DNA from: JASHUC01 sp963849095
GTDB taxonomy: Bacteria; Pseudomonadota; Gammaproteobacteria; Steroidobacterales; Steroidobacteraceae
Assembly (NCBI GenBank): GCA_963849095.1
Contig: CAWKGA010000006.1
Location: 1-64,000 of the forward strand
Direction of reading: 5' to 3'
DNA: 64,000 nucleotides
Part shown: positions 16,007 through 26,076 of the stretch, in pieces
Position numbering within the stretch: position 1 is the stretch's first letter
How the letters are laid out: each line of letters starts with the position of its first letter
Notes under the pieces: model-generated
What the model saw: only the letters and a program-made list of their open reading frames with translations
What the model was told of the DNA's origin: nothing
Databases searched by the model: none
Position numbers and translations under genes: made by a program

Positions 16007-19000
16007 GCATCTCGTCCCCCTTCATCAACCGGCCGATCGCGACATCGCTGCTGATGGCGGGGATCCTGCTCGTCGGGATCGTCGCCTTCCCGATGCTCCC
16101 GGTCGCACCGCTCCCGCAGGTGGATTTTCCGACCATCCAGGTCACCGCCCAGCTGCCGGGCGCAAGCCCCGACACGATGGCCAGCTCGGTGGCGACGCCG
16201 CTCGAATACCAGATCGCCGAGATCCCGGGCGTCACGGAGCTCACCTCCTCGAGCGTGCTCGGCACCACGCAGATCGTGGTCCAATTCGACTTGAATCGCA
16301 GCATCGACGCGGCCGCGCAAGACGTGCAGGCGGCGATCGACGCCGCAGCCGGGCAGCTGCCGAAGGACCTGCCCGCGCCGCCTTCATACAAGAAGGTCAA
16401 TCCCGCCGACTCACCGGTTCTCATCTACGCGCTGCACTCGGACGTCCTGCCGGTCACGACTGTGAACGATTACGCCGATACGGTGCTCGCGCAGCAGGTC
16501 TCGCGCATCAAGGGCGTGGGCCAGGTCAACATCTGGGGCCAGCAGAAGCCTGCCATCCGCGTCCAGATCGATCCGCGGAAGATCGCCGCGCTCGGCATCG
16601 ACATGGAGGACGTGGCGAACGTCATCGGGCAGGCAACCGTCGATGCTCCGAAGGGCTTCATCAACGGGAAGCTCCACGCTTACACGATCTACGACAACGA
16701 CCAGCTGCTCGACGCGAAACCCTGGAACGACATCATCGTCGCTTACCGGAACGGAGCGCCGGTGCGCGTCCGCGACATCGGCGTGGCCATCGACGCGCCG
16801 GAGGACTCGCAGCGTACGGCCTACGAGAACGGCCAGCGCGGCGCCATGATCGCGATCATGAAGCAGCCGGGCGCGAACGTCATCGATACGGTGCACCGGG
16901 TCGAGGCGGCGCTGCCGCAGATCATGACGGCCGTGCCGCCCGCCATCAAACTCGACAAGCTCGTGGACCGGACCCTCACGATCAATGCCTCGGTTCGTGA
17001 CGTCGAGTTTACCTTGATGGCTACCGTTGCGCTCGTGATGCTCGTGATCTTCCTCTTTCTGCGCAACGTCTGGGCGACCGTCATTCCGGGCATCACGGTC
17101 CCGCTCGCACTGTTCGGCACCTGCGGGGCGATGTACCTCTTGGGCTTCAGCCTCGACAATCTCTCGCTCATGGCGCTCACCATCGCCGTCGGCTTCGTCG
17201 TGGACGATGCGATCGTGATGCTCGAGAACTGCTATCGGCACGTCGAGGCCGGCATGACCGCTCACGAAGCCGCGATGCAGGGCGCGGGCGAGATCGGGTT
17301 CACCATCATGTCGATCAGCCTCTCGCTCATTGCCGTGTTCATCCCGCTGCTGCTGATGGGCGGCATCGTCGGCCGACTCTTCCACGAGTTCGCGATCACG
17401 GTCACCGCGACGATCGTCATCTCCGCCTTCGTCTCGCTCACGCTCTCGCCGACCATGTGCGCGCTTTTTCTGCGCAACGAGAAGGCGGAGAAGCACGGCC
17501 GGGCCTACTACGCAATCGAGCGCGTGTTCGAGCGTTCGCGCGAGCTGTACGCTCAGGGGCTCGACTTCGTGCTCCGTCATCAGCGCGCCACGCTCCTCGT
17601 GTTTCTCGGCACCATGGCGCTCGCCATCGTGCTCTACGTGGCTGAGCCGAAAGGCTTCTTTCCGCAGGAAGATACCGGACTCCTGAACGGCGTCTCCGAT
17701 GCCCCCGAGGATGTGTCGTTCGGTCAGATGGACGGCCTCGAGCGGCGCCTCGGGCAGGTGATTACAGCCGATCCGGCCGTCTCGGGCTGGGTTGTCGCCT
17801 TCGGCGGCGGATCGCGTCCCGTCAACAACGGCTTCGGCATGATCGCCCTGAAGCCGCACAGCGAGCGCCATGCGACGGCGGATGAGGTGATCCGGCGGTT
17901 GCGCGCGAAGTTCGCGAAGATTGCGGGTGGCACGCTCTTTCTGCAGGTGGTGCAGGACGTGAGCATGGGCGGGCGCGCGACGCGCACGCAATATCAGTAC
18001 ACCCTGACCGATGCGAATCTCGAGGAGCTCAATTCCTGGGGTCCCCGAGTGCTCGCGGCTCTGCAGAAGCTTCCCGAGCTGAGCGATGTCGCCTCCGATC
18101 AGCAAGACTCGAGCACGAAGCTCTCGGTCGTCATCGACCGTGATGAGGCCGCTCGGTTCGGGATCCAGCCCTCGCTCATCGACCAGGAGCTCTACGATGC
18201 CTTCGGGCAGCGGGAGGTCACGCAGTACTTCACGCAGCTCAACTCCTACCACGTCGTGCTCGAGATCAGCCCCTCGCTCCAGGGCGATCCGAAAACGCTC
18301 AACCTGCTCTACATGCGCTCGCCCACAACGGGGCAGATGGTCCCGCTCTCGCAGCTCGTGCGCTTCGACACCCGGCACACCGCGGCCCTCTCGATCAATC
18401 ATCAGAGCCAGTTCCCGGCGGTGACGCTCTCCTTCAATCTCGCCGCGGGCGCCGCACTAGGCCAGGCGGTCGATGTGATCTCGAAAGCCACCGCCGCGAT
18501 GCACCTCCCTGCGGGCCTCACCGGAAGCTTCCAGGGGACCGCGCAGGCGTTCCAGGACTCCCTGCGCACCGAGCCCTACCTGATCCTCGCGGCGATCGTG
18601 GTCGTCTACATCATTCTCGGGATGCTCTACGAGAGCTACATCCACCCCATCACGATCCTCTCGACGCTGCCCTCGGCGGGCGTTGGGGCACTCCTCATGC
18701 TCCTCGCGTTCCACATCGATTTCACCGTGATCGCGCTCATCGGAGTCATTCTCCTCATCGGCATCGTGAAGAAAAACGGCATCATGATGGTGGACTTTGC
18801 GCTGCAGGCCGAGCGCGAGGAGGGCTTATCGCCGGAAGCGTCCATCCGCAAAGCGTGCCTGCTGCGTTACCGGCCGATCATGATGACGACGATGGCCGCG
18901 CTCTTGGGAGCGCTGCCGCTCGCGCTCGGGACGGGCACGGGCTCCGAGATCCGCCAGCCGCTCGGCTACACGATGGTGGGCGGACTCATTTTGAGCCAGA

Positions 19001-19161
19001 GCCTCACGCTCTTCACGACACCCGTCATCTATCTCTATCTCGACCGTCTCAACAGCAGGCTGATGGGGCACCGCAAGCGGCAGGCGCTCGCGCAGCCCTC
19101 ACCCGCCGCGCCCGCGCCGGACGAGCCCACCGCGAACTGGGGAGAGAGCGCGCAGCCATGA
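16003..19161 (+). CDS. RND multidrug efflux pump, inner-membrane transporter (MdtB/MdtC type)
   Basis: The protein (1052 aa) is a proton-driven trimeric exporter. It starts SISSPFINRPIATSLLMAG. The helix-4 proton-relay segment VGFVVDDAIVMLEN is intact, and the Lys of the relay is in GIVKKNGIMMVDFAL. Two large periplasmic loops are present, as usual for the HAE1 family. The last 30 residues are Pro/Ala-rich. Only one pump gene occurs in this operon, so a homotrimer is likely. A two-component system follows at once. Confidence 0.95.
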   Translation: MSISSPFINRPIATSLLMAGILLVGIVAFPMLPVAPLPQVDFPTIQVTAQLPGASPDTMASSVATPLEYQIAEIPGVTELTSSSVLGTTQIVVQFDLNRSIDAAAQDVQAAIDAAAGQLPKDLPAPPSYKKVNPADSPVLIYALHSDVLPVTTVNDYADTVLAQQVSRIKGVGQVNIWGQQKPAIRVQIDPRKIAALGIDMEDVANVIGQATVDAPKGFINGKLHAYTIYDNDQLLDAKPWNDIIVAYRNGAPVRVRDIGVAIDAPEDSQRTAYENGQRGAMIAIMKQPGANVIDTVHRVEAALPQIMTAVPPAIKLDKLVDRTLTINASVRDVEFTLMATVALVMLVIFLFLRNVWATVIPGITVPLALFGTCGAMYLLGFSLDNLSLMALTIAVGFVVDDAIVMLENCYRHVEAGMTAHEAAMQGAGEIGFTIMSISLSLIAVFIPLLLMGGIVGRLFHEFAITVTATIVISAFVSLTLSPTMCALFLRNEKAEKHGRAYYAIERVFERSRELYAQGLDFVLRHQRATLLVFLGTMALAIVLYVAEPKGFFPQEDTGLLNGVSDAPEDVSFGQMDGLERRLGQVITADPAVSGWVVAFGGGSRPVNNGFGMIALKPHSERHATADEVIRRLRAKFAKIAGGTLFLQVVQDVSMGGRATRTQYQYTLTDANLEELNSWGPRVLAALQKLPELSDVASDQQDSSTKLSVVIDRDEAARFGIQPSLIDQELYDAFGQREVTQYFTQLNSYHVVLEISPSLQGDPKTLNLLYMRSPTTGQMVPLSQLVRFDTRHTAALSINHQSQFPAVTLSFNLAAGAALGQAVDVISKATAAMHLPAGLTGSFQGTAQAFQDSLRTEPYLILAAIVVVYIILGMLYESYIHPITILSTLPSAGVGALLMLLAFHIDFTVIALIGVILLIGIVKKNGIMMVDFALQAEREEGLSPEASIRKACLLRYRPIMMTTMAALLGALPLALGTGTGSEIRQPLGYTMVGGLILSQSLTLFTTPVIYLYLDRLNSRLMGHRKRQALAQPSPAAPAPDEPTANWGESAQP

Positions 19162-19859
19162 AAGTCCTGCTCGTCGAGGACAACGAGCGCGTGACGCGCT
19201 TCGTCGTGAAGGGCTTACAGGAGGCCGGGCACACGAGCGATCACGCGGATAACGGCCGCGACGGCCTGTTCCTCGCGGCGAGCGAGCGCTACGACGCGAT
19301 CATCATGGACCGGATGCTCCCCGGGAACATCGACGGACTTGCGATCATCGAGGCCCTCCGCAAATCGGGCAACCACACGCCGATTCTGATCCTGAGCGCC
19401 TTGAGTGATGTGGATGAGCGCATCAACGGCCTGCGGGCAGGCGGGGACGATTATCTCCCCAAGCCCTTTGCCTTCGGCGAGCTTCTGGCGCGGCTCGACG
19501 CCCTGACGCGGCGCGGCCGGCAGGATGCGGCTGAGACCACCCTCGAGGTCGATGACCTGCGCATGGATCTGCTGTCGCGCCGGGTGGTCCGCGGGAACCG
19601 CACGATCCAGCTCCAGCCGCGTGAGTTCAAGCTCCTGGAGTACCTCATGCGGCACGCCGGCCAGGTCGTGACGCGGACCATGCTGCTCGAGAACGTCTGG
19701 GACTATCACTTCGACCCCCAGACGAACGTCGTCGACGTGCACATCAGCAAGCTCCGCCAGAAGATCGATGCCGACCGCGAGCGGCCGCTGCTGAAGACCG
19801 TGCGCAACGCCGGGTATATGATGATCAGCGTCGAATCGGAGCTGGAGCCGTCCGGCTAA
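19158..19859 (+). CDS. OmpR-family response regulator
   Basis: The protein (233 aa) has a receiver domain with phospho-acceptor Asp51 (IIMDRMLPG) and Lys102 (YLPKPF). A winged-helix DNA-binding domain follows with LQPREFKLLEYLMRHAGQVV and NVVDVHISKLRQKID. The ATG overlaps the pump stop codon (ATGA). Its place in the operon suggests that it regulates the efflux system it is encoded with. Confidence 0.95.
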   Translation: MKVLLVEDNERVTRFVVKGLQEAGHTSDHADNGRDGLFLAASERYDAIIMDRMLPGNIDGLAIIEALRKSGNHTPILILSALSDVDERINGLRAGGDDYLPKPFAFGELLARLDALTRRGRQDAAETTLEVDDLRMDLLSRRVVRGNRTIQLQPREFKLLEYLMRHAGQVVTRTMLLENVWDYHFDPQTNVVDVHISKLRQKIDADRERPLLKTVRNAGYMMISVESELEPSG

Positions 19860-19865
19860 TCAACC

Positions 19866-21296
19866 GTGGCCAGAGTCATTCGCTCGTCCGCCGTCACGCT
19901 CGCGATCGGGTACGTGATCCTCGGCTTCGCAGCGCTCGTGCTGTTCGCGGCTCCTCTGCGCTACGCCTGGCAGGCGACCGTCGAGGATTTCCGCGTCGAG
20001 CTGCTGCAGGAGGACTCGGAGCGCTTCGCCGAGGTGTTCCGCCTGCGCGGGCCCGCGGGCCTCTCGGCCTTCATCAAGGAGCGCGTCGGCATGCAGATCG
20101 CGGGCGAGCGGATCCTGTTGCTCACCGACGCCTCGCTCGAGCCGCTCGCCGGAAATCTCGACGCGTGGCCCCGCGGCATCCCGCAGCAGCCGGGAAGCTA
20201 CACCTTGCCGGTCGACCTCGGCGGCCAGCGCACGATGGTGTCGATCGTCCGCACCGCGCTGCCCGGCGGCTACAACCTGCTCGTCGGCCGGGACGTGGAG
20301 CGATACGCCCCGCTCGAGAGGCGCTTCTGGTCCGGCCTCGCCGCGGCGGTGGCCGTCCTGTCGGTCGCGGGACTCTTGGGCGGCATTCTCATCCGCCGCG
20401 CCCTGCTCTCGCGCATTCATAGCATCCAGCAGACGGTGGCCGCGATCATGCGTGGGGATCTCAGCCACCGGCTGCCGGTCCGCTCGAGCGGCGACGAGCT
20501 CAACACCCTCGCCCAGACCATCAACCGCCTGCTCGAGCAGATCGAGCAGCTGGTCCACGGCGTCGCCAACGTGTCGAACTCCATCGCGCACGACCTGCGC
20601 ACCCCGCTCGCCGAGCTGCGCTCGCGCCTGGAGGAGCTCTCCCTCACCCGCCCCTGTGCCGAGGAGACCTTCCAGGAGATCGACGCCGCCGTCTCCGATG
20701 TCGACAGCGTCATCCGCATTTTCAACGCCCTGCTGCGGCTCGCCGAGATCGACGCGGGCATGCGCCGCTCGGACTTCGTCGATGTGGACGTGGCGGACCT
20801 CGCCGCCAAGACGGTCGAGTTCTACTTGCCCGCCGCCGAGCTCGAGAATTTGAGCTTCGTGTTCCGCGATCCAGGGCCCGCGATCGTGCGTGGCGACCGG
20901 GTCCTGCTCGCTCAGGCCGTTCACAACCTGGTCGACAACGCGCTCAAATATGTCGGCGCAGGCGGACGCATCACCGTCGAGGTGACGCGCAGGTCGGACG
21001 GGGCGGTGACGCTCGCGGTGGCCGACAACGGTCCCGGCATGCCGGCCGCCGAGAGGCCGAAGGCCGCGCAGCGCTTCTACCGCGGCGATGCGAGCCGCGG
21101 TACGCCCGGCGTAGGACTGGGTCTCAGCCTCGTCGAGGCCATCGCGAAGCTGCATGGAGGCTCACTCGAGCTCGCCGACAACCACCCTGGACTGCGCGCC
21201 CAGATCACGCTCGAGGGGGACGTGTCGCCCCGGCCGGTCACGGAGCCCCCCGCCGCGGCACCACTCGGGCGGGAGGCAGTGGTCGGCGAGGTGTGA
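19866..21296 (+). CDS. Sensor histidine kinase
   Basis: The protein (476 aa) starts at a GTG 6 bp after the regulator gene. Two membrane helices (about residues 8-33 and 156-178) flank a periplasmic sensor region of about 120 residues with no recognised fold. A HAMP linker, the HisKA dimerisation helix with His242 in SIAHDLRTPLAEL, and a HATPase domain follow (HNLVDNALKYV, VADNGPGMP, GVGLGLSLVEAI). It is the presumed partner of the adjacent regulator. Its stop lies 8 bp from the stop of the converging efflux operon. Confidence 0.94.
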   Translation: MARVIRSSAVTLAIGYVILGFAALVLFAAPLRYAWQATVEDFRVELLQEDSERFAEVFRLRGPAGLSAFIKERVGMQIAGERILLLTDASLEPLAGNLDAWPRGIPQQPGSYTLPVDLGGQRTMVSIVRTALPGGYNLLVGRDVERYAPLERRFWSGLAAAVAVLSVAGLLGGILIRRALLSRIHSIQQTVAAIMRGDLSHRLPVRSSGDELNTLAQTINRLLEQIEQLVHGVANVSNSIAHDLRTPLAELRSRLEELSLTRPCAEETFQEIDAAVSDVDSVIRIFNALLRLAEIDAGMRRSDFVDVDVADLAAKTVEFYLPAAELENLSFVFRDPGPAIVRGDRVLLAQAVHNLVDNALKYVGAGGRITVEVTRRSDGAVTLAVADNGPGMPAAERPKAAQRFYRGDASRGTPGVGLGLSLVEAIAKLHGGSLELADNHPGLRAQITLEGDVSPRPVTEPPAAAPLGREAVVGEV

Positions 21297-21304
21297 GGGC
21301 GGCG

Positions 21305-22768
21305 CTACCGGTGCAGCGGATCGCTGAGCTCACTTTCGGACCAGCCGCCTCCCAGGTCACCGATGAGGGACACCGCCGCGAGGAGACGGCTCTGCTCCAC
21401 GTTGAGCGCGGCTTGCTGGTCGCTCAACTGGGTCTCCTCAGCCGCCGCCACCGTCGTGTAGTCCACGGTACCGGCCTCGAATTCCGCGAGCGCGATCTGC
21501 GTGCCTTGGATGGCGTCGCGAACGGCAACGTCGAGCGCCTGTGCCTGCTGAGCGAGGATGCGCAGCCCCGAGAGATCGTTCTCCACACCTTCGAATGCGT
21601 TGAGCACGGTGCCGCGATAACTCGCGACCGCACCCTCATAGGCAGCCCTGGCCGCCGCGACCTCGGCTCGGCGCTCTCCGAAATCGAACACGGTCTCGGT
21701 GCCGGTCGCGCCGATCGACCAGACGTGATTGGCGGCACGCAGCAGGCCGTTCAAAGGAGACTGTGAATAACCTGCCGCCGCCGATAAGGAGAGCGTCGGG
21801 TAATAGGCCGCGACGGCGATGCCGACCGCGGCATTCTGCGCGGCCATCGTTCGCTCGGCGGCGGCGATGTCGGGCCGGCGCTGCAACAATGTCGACGGCA
21901 GGCCAACCGGGATCGCCGGCAGCGTCGGTGTGACGGAGCTGTGCGCAATGTCGAGCTCCTCCGGATTCTTGCCGACGAGTACCGCGATGGCGTGAGCGTA
22001 CTCAGCCCGGGCGACGCCGAGACCGATCAGGCTGGCCTCGACCGTCTCCAAGGCGACACGTGCCGTGATCACCGCGGAAGGCGGGGTCGCGGTGATGCCG
22101 GCGCTGCCCTGTTCCTCGGTGATACGCAGAGCGTCACGATAGGCCTCGACCGTCTTCTGCTGCAGATCGATGTCGGCGTCGGTCATCCGCAGCTCGATGA
22201 CCGTGGTGGCGAGCAACGCCTGCTCCGATAGAGTGGCGTTCGCGAGCGTGGCCTCGTCGGCCTGCGCGGTCGCGGCATTCTCCTCGATCAGGCGGCGTAC
22301 TTCGCCCCACAGGTCGGGCGACCAGCTTGCCGTCGCCTCGAGCGAGCCGGCGTTGATCACCGTACCGCCTCCACTCGCGCCAGCGCCGGTACCGGTGCCG
22401 GCCGCATTAGCGGCTGCGCCTCTCGCTCTGGTGGCCGAGCCGGTGATGCCAACGGTGGGGAACAACTGGCTGCGCGCCACCCGAACTTCAGCGAGCGCCT
22501 GCTGGTAGTTGGCGTAATCCTGGCGCACGGTCTGGTTCGACACCGCGATCAACGGCTCGAGCCGGTCGAGCAAGGGATCCCGGAAATCGGTCCACCAGTC
22601 GCCCTTGGGGGCTGCATCCGCCGGCACGGCCGACGTCCAGCCGGGCAGCTCCGTGTACCGTGCGGGCACCGGCACCTGCGGGCGGTGATAGTCGGGGCCG
22701 ACCAGGCAACCTCCGCAGAGGCCGCAAAGCGCGACGATCAAGCAGAGGCTAACGCCGCGGGTATTCAT
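21305..22768 (-). CDS. RND outer-membrane factor lipoprotein (NodT family), second system
   Basis: The product (487 aa) is the outer-membrane channel of the right-hand efflux operon. The signal peptide ends in a lipobox LCGGC before LVGPDYHRPQVPVP. Residues 105-130 form an Ala/Gly-rich low-complexity stretch (TRARGAAANAAGTGTGAG) that is unusual for the family. The C-terminal OEP repeat with LLQRRPDIAAAERTMAAQN is normal. It overlaps the upstream pump gene by ATGA. It converges with the histidine kinase gene of the other system. Confidence 0.92.
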   Translation of the reverse strand: MNTRGVSLCLIVALCGLCGGCLVGPDYHRPQVPVPARYTELPGWTSAVPADAAPKGDWWTDFRDPLLDRLEPLIAVSNQTVRQDYANYQQALAEVRVARSQLFPTVGITGSATRARGAAANAAGTGTGAGASGGGTVINAGSLEATASWSPDLWGEVRRLIEENAATAQADEATLANATLSEQALLATTVIELRMTDADIDLQQKTVEAYRDALRITEEQGSAGITATPPSAVITARVALETVEASLIGLGVARAEYAHAIAVLVGKNPEELDIAHSSVTPTLPAIPVGLPSTLLQRRPDIAAAERTMAAQNAAVGIAVAAYYPTLSLSAAAGYSQSPLNGLLRAANHVWSIGATGTETVFDFGERRAEVAAARAAYEGAVASYRGTVLNAFEGVENDLSGLRILAQQAQALDVAVRDAIQGTQIALAEFEAGTVDYTTVAAAEETQLSDQQAALNVEQSRLLAAVSLIGDLGGGWSESELSDPLHR

Positions 22769-25700
22769 GCGTCCGCTCCCAAATCCCTGTTCCAGGAGAG
22801 CCCGGCCGCCGAGCTGCGGAGCCTCACTCTCAAATGGTCGAGATAGAGATAAATCACCGGCGTGGTATACAGCGTGAAGATCTGGCTCAGGATCAGGCCG
22901 CCCATCACGGTGATGCCGAGCGGCTGGCGGAGCGATGCACCCTGGCCGAACCCGATGGCGAGCGGCAGCGCACCGAGCACGGCGGCCGCGGTGGTCATCA
23001 TGATCGGGCGCAGACGCACTACCGCCGCCTCGTGAATCGCCTGCCGCGCATCGATCTTGCGTTCGCGCTGGGCATGAATGGCGACGTCGATCATCATGAT
23101 GGCGTTCTTCTTGACGATGCCAATCAACAGGATGATGCCGATGAGCGCGATCACGGAGAACGGGGTGCCGAAGATCAGCAGGGCCAAGGTCGCGCCGATG
23201 CCTGCCGACGGCAGTGTGGAGAGGATGGTGACCGGATGCACCGTGTTCTCGTAGAGGATGCCGAGCACCACATAGACGGCCGCGAGCGCGGCGAGGATCA
23301 GCAGCGGCATCGCCGACATCGACTCCGCATAGATCTCACCGGCGCCTGCGAAGCTGCCGCGGATCGATGCCGGCATCCGCAACGTCTGCATCGCCTTGGC
23401 GATCGTCGCGGAGGCCTCGCTCAAGGTCCCGCCGGGCGGCAAGTTGAACGAAATCGTCGCGGCGACGAGACCGTTCTGGTGGTTGACCTGAGTGGCCGTA
23501 TGGTTGCTCACATACGAGGCTAGCGCGGGCAGCGGTACCAGGGTCTCGGCCGCCGTGCTGTCCGCGCTGCCGGTGGAGCTGCCCCCCTTGCTGTTGGAGA
23601 TACTGTTGGTGACCGAATTCGCCTCGGCGCTGGCATTCAGCGTGCTCGTGGCCGTGGAGGCATTTCGCTCGGCCGAGATCGCGGCGAACGGCGTCACCGG
23701 CTGGACGGTGTTGCCCGGCGCCTGGGTCTGCTCGGTCCCGCTTGCATTGCCGGCGGCCGTACTCAAGTACAGACGGTCGAGCATCTGGGGGTACTGCCAG
23801 TACTTCGGCGCCACCTCCATCACCACGAAGTACTGGTTGAACGGATTGAAAATGGTCGACACGGTGCGCTGGCCGAACGCATCGTAGAGTACCGCGTCGA
23901 TCTGATTCGGCGCGAAGCCGTAACGCATCGCGGTCGGGCGATTGATGGTCACATAAGTCTGCAGGCCGTTCTGCTGCAGATCCGAGTTCACGTCCATGAG
24001 CTGGCCGTGGGACTTCGCGAGCTCGGTGAGGAGCTTGGGCGTCCAGCTGTCGAGCGCGGACGTATCCTCGCTGGTCAACGTGTACTGATATTCGGCGGCC
24101 GACTGCCGGCCGCCGATATGCAGATCCTGGACCGCCTGCAGGATCAGCCGCGCACCGGAGACCCCGTTGAGCTTGGGGCGGAGCCGTGCGACAACCTGGT
24201 CGGCGGAGAGGTGGCGTTGAGCCAGCGGTTTGAGCTCGACGTACACATTGGCGGTGTTGAGGGCTCGGCCGCCGACGAAACCGATTACCGAGGCAACCGC
24301 GGGATCCTTCCGCACGATCCCCTGCAGCTGCGCGAGCTTCTTCGTCATCGCCTGGAAGGAAATGCTCTGGTCGGCCGTGATCTGACCCGTCAGCAGCCCG
24401 TTGTCCTGCTCCGGAAAGAACGTCGAGGGCACCAGTCTGAACAGGACGATATTGAGCGCGATCAGAGCGATCAGCGTGAGACCCACCAGCAGCGCATGGT
24501 CGAGCACCAGGCCGAGCGAGCGCGAGTACGCATCCTTGAAGCGCGCGAACTGCGCCTCGGCCCACGTGGCCCACCTGGCGCTGGAGTGCAGCGTGTGGGC
24601 GTCGCCCAGCAGATACGCGCACAGGGTCGGCGTGACCGTGAGCGACATCAGGAGCGAGAACAGGATCGCGATGGACAGCGTCACCGCGAACTCGTGGAAC
24701 AGCAGTCCGAGGATGCCCGGCATCAGCAGGATTGGTATGAACACCGCGATCAGCGACAGGCTCATCGAGAGCACGGTGAAGCTGACCTCGGCGCTGCCGC
24801 GCAGCGCGGCCTCCACGGGCTCCACGCCGGCTTCGCGGTGGCGCACGATATTCTCGAGGACCACCACGGCGTCGTCCACGACGAAACCGGTGGCGATCGT
24901 GAGCGCCATCAGCGAGAGATTGTCGATGCTGTAGCCGAGTAAGTACATCGGCCCAAAGGTGCCGACGATCGATAGCGGCAGGACCACCGCTGGTATCAGC
25001 GTGGCGCGCGGCGACTGCAGGAACACGAATACCACCCCGATGACGAGCAATACGGCAATGAACAAGCTGCGCTCGGTATCGCCCACCGCCGCGGTGACCG
25101 ATTCCGAGCGGTCGACTGCGATGTGGACGTGGATATCGGGTGGTAAAGTCGCCTCCACCGACGGCAGGACCTTCTTGATCTGAGCGACGGTCTCGATGAT
25201 GTTGGCGCCCGGAAGCGGAAAGACGATCACGCCCACGGTCGACCTGCCGTTGTAAAGACCGGCGTTGCGGATGTTTTCGTTGGAATCCTCGACATCGGCG
25301 ACATCGTGCAGGAGCACCGCGGCGCCGCCGCGATAGCCGATCACGAGGTCGCGATAGTCCGCCGCCTTGCTCGCCTGATCGTTCGACATCACCTCGTAAC
25401 GCTGATCGCCCTCATCGATGTAGCCTTTTGCGCTGTCGGCATTGGCCGCGGCAATCGCAGCCCGCACGTCCTCGAGCCCGATGCCGTAGCTGCTCAGCTT
25501 GTCGGGCTCGAGCTCGATTCTGACCGAGGGCAAGGCGCTGCCGCTCAAGGTGATCTGGCCCACGCCGCGGATCTGCGACAGCTGCTGCTGGATGACCGTA
25601 TCGGCCGAATCGTAGAGCTGCGCCGTCGTCAAAGTGCTCGAGGTCAGCGCGAGGATGATGATCGGAGAATCCGCCGGGTTGTACTCTCGATAGGTGGGAT

Positions 25701-26076
25701 TGTTGCGCAGCGTGGTGGGCAGGTCGGCGCGCGCGGCCTGGATGGCCGCCTCCACGTCGCGTGCGGCGCCGTTGATGTCGCGGTTCAGGGCGAACTGCAC
25801 GACGACCATCGACGAGCCGACGAAGTTGGTCGAGGTCAACTCGTTGACGCCGGCGATCGTCCCCAGCCGCCGCTCGAGCGGCTCGGCCACGGTCGAGGCC
25901 ATGGTGTCCGGACTCGCGCCGGCCATGTTGGCCTGCACCACGATGACCGGATAGGTGACGTTCGGCAGCGGTGCGACCGGCAGTCGGAAGTACGCGAGCA
26001 AGCCGGACAATCCGACGGCGATCGCGAGCAGCGAGGTGGCCACCGGCCGTCTGACGAACAGCGCCGAGATATTCAC
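22765..26076 (-). CDS. RND efflux pump, MdtC-like, with a long Ser/Thr/Asn-rich insert
   Basis: The protein (1103 aa) has intact family hallmarks: NISALFVRRPVATSLLAIA at the start, ATGFVVDDAVVVLENIVRH in helix 4 and GIVKKNAIMMIDVAI in helix 10. It is about 60 residues longer than its relatives. The excess is a low-complexity Ser/Thr/Asn/Ala segment in the second periplasmic loop (about 23530-23760). The GTG at 26076 overlaps the TGA of the upstream pump gene. A longer frame upstream in the same phase is only that gene's shadow. In MdtABC-type systems two different pump subunits form one heterotrimer; here the partner gene is frame-broken. Confidence 0.92.
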   Translation of the reverse strand: MNISALFVRRPVATSLLAIAVGLSGLLAYFRLPVAPLPNVTYPVIVVQANMAGASPDTMASTVAEPLERRLGTIAGVNELTSTNFVGSSMVVVQFALNRDINGAARDVEAAIQAARADLPTTLRNNPTYREYNPADSPIIILALTSSTLTTAQLYDSADTVIQQQLSQIRGVGQITLSGSALPSVRIELEPDKLSSYGIGLEDVRAAIAAANADSAKGYIDEGDQRYEVMSNDQASKAADYRDLVIGYRGGAAVLLHDVADVEDSNENIRNAGLYNGRSTVGVIVFPLPGANIIETVAQIKKVLPSVEATLPPDIHVHIAVDRSESVTAAVGDTERSLFIAVLLVIGVVFVFLQSPRATLIPAVVLPLSIVGTFGPMYLLGYSIDNLSLMALTIATGFVVDDAVVVLENIVRHREAGVEPVEAALRGSAEVSFTVLSMSLSLIAVFIPILLMPGILGLLFHEFAVTLSIAILFSLLMSLTVTPTLCAYLLGDAHTLHSSARWATWAEAQFARFKDAYSRSLGLVLDHALLVGLTLIALIALNIVLFRLVPSTFFPEQDNGLLTGQITADQSISFQAMTKKLAQLQGIVRKDPAVASVIGFVGGRALNTANVYVELKPLAQRHLSADQVVARLRPKLNGVSGARLILQAVQDLHIGGRQSAAEYQYTLTSEDTSALDSWTPKLLTELAKSHGQLMDVNSDLQQNGLQTYVTINRPTAMRYGFAPNQIDAVLYDAFGQRTVSTIFNPFNQYFVVMEVAPKYWQYPQMLDRLYLSTAAGNASGTEQTQAPGNTVQPVTPFAAISAERNASTATSTLNASAEANSVTNSISNSKGGSSTGSADSTAAETLVPLPALASYVSNHTATQVNHQNGLVAATISFNLPPGGTLSEASATIAKAMQTLRMPASIRGSFAGAGEIYAESMSAMPLLILAALAAVYVVLGILYENTVHPVTILSTLPSAGIGATLALLIFGTPFSVIALIGIILLIGIVKKNAIMMIDVAIHAQRERKIDARQAIHEAAVVRLRPIMMTTAAAVLGALPLAIGFGQGASLRQPLGITVMGGLILSQIFTLYTTPVIYLYLDHLRVRLRSSAAGLSWNRDLGADA

